Below are positions 49,815 through 51,205 of a stretch of 51,205 bases of DNA, piece by piece (within the stretch, counting starts at the first letter, position 1; the number at the start of each line of letters is the position of its first letter). Where the stretch lies: contig PBDA01000043.1 of NCBI GenBank assembly GCA_002718345.1, positions 1-51,205 of the forward strand, given 5' to 3'. Made by a program: the position numbers and the translations under genes. A model generated the notes under the pieces. That model saw only the letters and a list, made by a program, of their open reading frames with translations. It searched no databases and was not told the origin of the DNA. The DNA is from Rhodospirillaceae bacterium. Lineage in GTDB: Bacteria; Pseudomonadota; Gammaproteobacteria; Steroidobacterales; Rariloculaceae.

Positions 49815-51205
49815 CTATAGAGATCCCCAAACAAGCTTTCCTCCAACAAATGTGGCATCCGCTTGGATATCTTTAATCTCAGTCGCTGAAATCGTAAGAT
49901 AATCTCGATCAAGAACAACCAAGTCAGCTAAAAATCCTGGACGAATCGAACCTATATTAGCTTCTTGGAACATCAAATACGCATTTGAGCGTGTGTGAGC
50001 AATAAGAGCCTCTTCGCGAGAAAGCGTTTCACTTAAAACTAACTCTCCGTTTAAAGCCAAGCCTGTAACAGCCCACCAGAGTGTCACAAAGGGATTAATC
50101 TGAGCAGCTTTAGTGCCGTCAGTACCAAGTCCCCATGGAATACCGCTTTCCTGAATCATACGAAGTGGAGGTACATGGTATCCGGCTTCTCCCATCTGCT
50201 GTATCAAGACCCCACGTCTAGGTTGAAATAACACAGAAATACTTCTCATTTGTAAGTTCATTCCTAAATGCCGCATTCGATCAATTTGTGATCTACCTAC
50301 CATATCTGCATGAGTGATTGACCACCTTAACTGACGTAATGGGTATTGCTGATTAACCTCTTCGATTGCGTCTAAAAGGATATCAATAGTTTCTGGCCTT
50401 GAAGAATGTGTCTGAACTGACCATCCACCTTGTGCCGCAACCGATAAAATATTTTTACCTGCCTGGAAATCCTCTTCACTGGGGTTAGTAGGCATAAATA
50501 AACTATCTCTATGAAATGGGGAATAGTAAGACTCTCCAATTGCGATCATATCCACTTCTTCATTACCCTGAAAAGGCCTTGATGTCCGAATCTCCTCTAT
50601 AATCTCCTCCACAGCATTCGGCGTAGTTCGTCGTTCAAAGCTAAGTGGTGACAGCGTGTAAAAAATTCTCACCGTTAGCCCGGTTTCTTCTGAAAGTGAC
50701 TTGATTCGCAGATAACTATCACCTTTGATCCCAGCACCTGCTGGATCATAAACACTAGTCAAACCAATACTATTGAGGTGTGTAAAAGCCTCTTTGATCG
50801 CTAGCTCCTGACGCTCAGCCGTAACAACAGGAAAACGTTCAATTGCTGAAACAACCATCGGCATTCCACCATTTAATCGACCTGTTGCCAATCCAGTCTC
50901 GTCCCTGACAACATATGATGAAAGACCAGTTGCATCTCTATGTTGCTCAAAGCCAGCAACGATCGGAATATCCATTTCCTCAAACCATCGGGTGTTTCCA
51001 AAGGCATGATCGTAAGTAGATTGGATAAAAGCAGGTCGATCAGAAGCAACTTCATCCAACTCTTCTAATGTGAAGTCTGCTTGATTGCCAATAAACTGAT
51101 TCTCTGTCCATCCACCTAATGACATTAACCACTCATTATCAGCCAGTTCATTAGCTTTGGTTTCTAATATAGTTAACGCTTCAATCCGACTTGAAACACC
51201 ATCAA
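49815..51205 (-). CDS. YtcJ-type amidohydrolase, N-terminus cut by window edge
   Basis: A metal-dependent amidohydrolase (Amidohydro_3/YtcJ group). The frame is open to the right edge without a stop, so the N-terminal part (expected signal, small beta-domain and the HxH metal motif) is missing; about 463 residues are visible. Visible features include the LGGWTE region, QTHSSRPETID and SITHADMVGR with metal-type His, WGLGTDGTKAAQINPF with the catalytic Asp, and the closing PGFLADLVVLDRDYLTI of the beta-domain. ATG 51125 is only an internal Met. It would hydrolyse an amide or similar C-N bond. Neighbouring genes suggest export; the missing end would show this. Confidence 0.9.
   Translation of the reverse strand, partial: DGVSSRIEALTILETKANELADNEWLMSLGGWTENQFIGNQADFTLEELDEVASDRPAFIQSTYDHAFGNTRWFEEMDIPIVAGFEQHRDATGLSSYVVRDETGLATGRLNGGMPMVVSAIERFPVVTAERQELAIKEAFTHLNSIGLTSVYDPAGAGIKGDSYLRIKSLSEETGLTVRIFYTLSPLSFERRTTPNAVEEIIEEIRTSRPFQGNEEVDMIAIGESYYSPFHRDSLFMPTNPSEEDFQAGKNILSVAAQGGWSVQTHSSRPETIDILLDAIEEVNQQYPLRQLRWSITHADMVGRSQIDRMRHLGMNLQMRSISVLFQPRRGVLIQQMGEAGYHVPPLRMIQESGIPWGLGTDGTKAAQINPFVTLWWAVTGLALNGELVLSETLSREEALIAHTRSNAYLMFQEANIGSIRPGFLADLVVLDRDYLTISATEIKDIQADATFVGGKLVWGSL

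Noticed and set aside
51123-51125. ATG as the true start of the amidohydrolase
   Set aside because: The frame stays open upstream to the edge, and the protein would lack the N-terminal domain and HxH motif of its family.
1-51205. CRISPR arrays, tRNA or rRNA genes, insertion sequences and prophage
   Set aside because: No repeated spaced units, cloverleaf sequence, rRNA core sequence, transposase, integrase or phage gene was recognised on either strand.

Overview
This 51.2 kb window is compact, AT-leaning bacterial DNA. It is dense with exported proteins and catabolic enzymes. A TonB-dependent receptor, many Sec signal peptides, two tripartite tricarboxylate (TTT) transport systems and an aprMBA operon point to an aerobic Gram-negative heterotroph. 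A marine proteobacterium, probably gammaproteobacterial, is my best guess, but nothing here fixes the taxonomy. I saw no rRNA, tRNA, CRISPR array, transposase, integrase or phage gene.

Region by region. Positions 1-7702 hold a truncated exported protein, a TonB-dependent receptor with a strong terminator, an exported YVTN beta-propeller, a cytochrome c/FG-GAP fusion and an ApbE flavin transferase, followed by a glutathione S-transferase. Positions 8575-22477 form one divergent catabolic locus around a GntR/FCD regulator (15157). Leftward it encodes a Gfo/Idh/MocA dehydrogenase, a creatininase-fold amidohydrolase, a cupin, a D-2-hydroxyacid dehydrogenase, a TctC binding protein and a fused TctA-TctB permease. 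Rightward it encodes a two-subunit UxaA-family lyase (SuyA/SuyB-like), an AprA-like flavoprotein with its two-cluster ferredoxin, and a second, separate TctA-TctB-TctC system. Positions 24602-29940 form a sulfite-oxidation module: aprM-aprB-aprA rightward and, divergently, a one-helix membrane protein, a YeiH-family putative sulfate exporter and a universal stress protein.

Positions 30045-40563 hold mixed catabolic genes: a metallophosphoesterase, an exported carboxymuconolactone-decarboxylase-like protein, an Ldh2-type dehydrogenase, a LigA/LigB-type extradiol dioxygenase, a fused CoA-transferase, an enoyl-CoA hydratase/isomerase, an aldehyde dehydrogenase and a ThDP enzyme. Positions 40608-51205 are almost entirely exported proteins: two cupins, a Tat-type aldo/keto reductase, two alpha/beta hydrolases, an amidohydrolase cut by the right edge, and repeated small families of unknown function. 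QueE sits among them.

The most interesting reading combines three parts. First, the TTT importers, the hydroxyacid dehydrogenases and the SuyAB-like lyase could release sulfite from a sulfonate such as sulfolactate. AprMBA could then oxidise the sulfite to APS, and the YeiH-type carrier could export sulfate. No ATP sulfurylase is in view. Second, a DUF6152 family occurs six times, and its predicted mature N-terminus begins with His-His in most copies, which suggests a metal site. Third, an unrecognised exported family (three copies) travels directly behind DUF6152 genes in two duplicated cassettes. All three functional readings are inferences from sequence and context.
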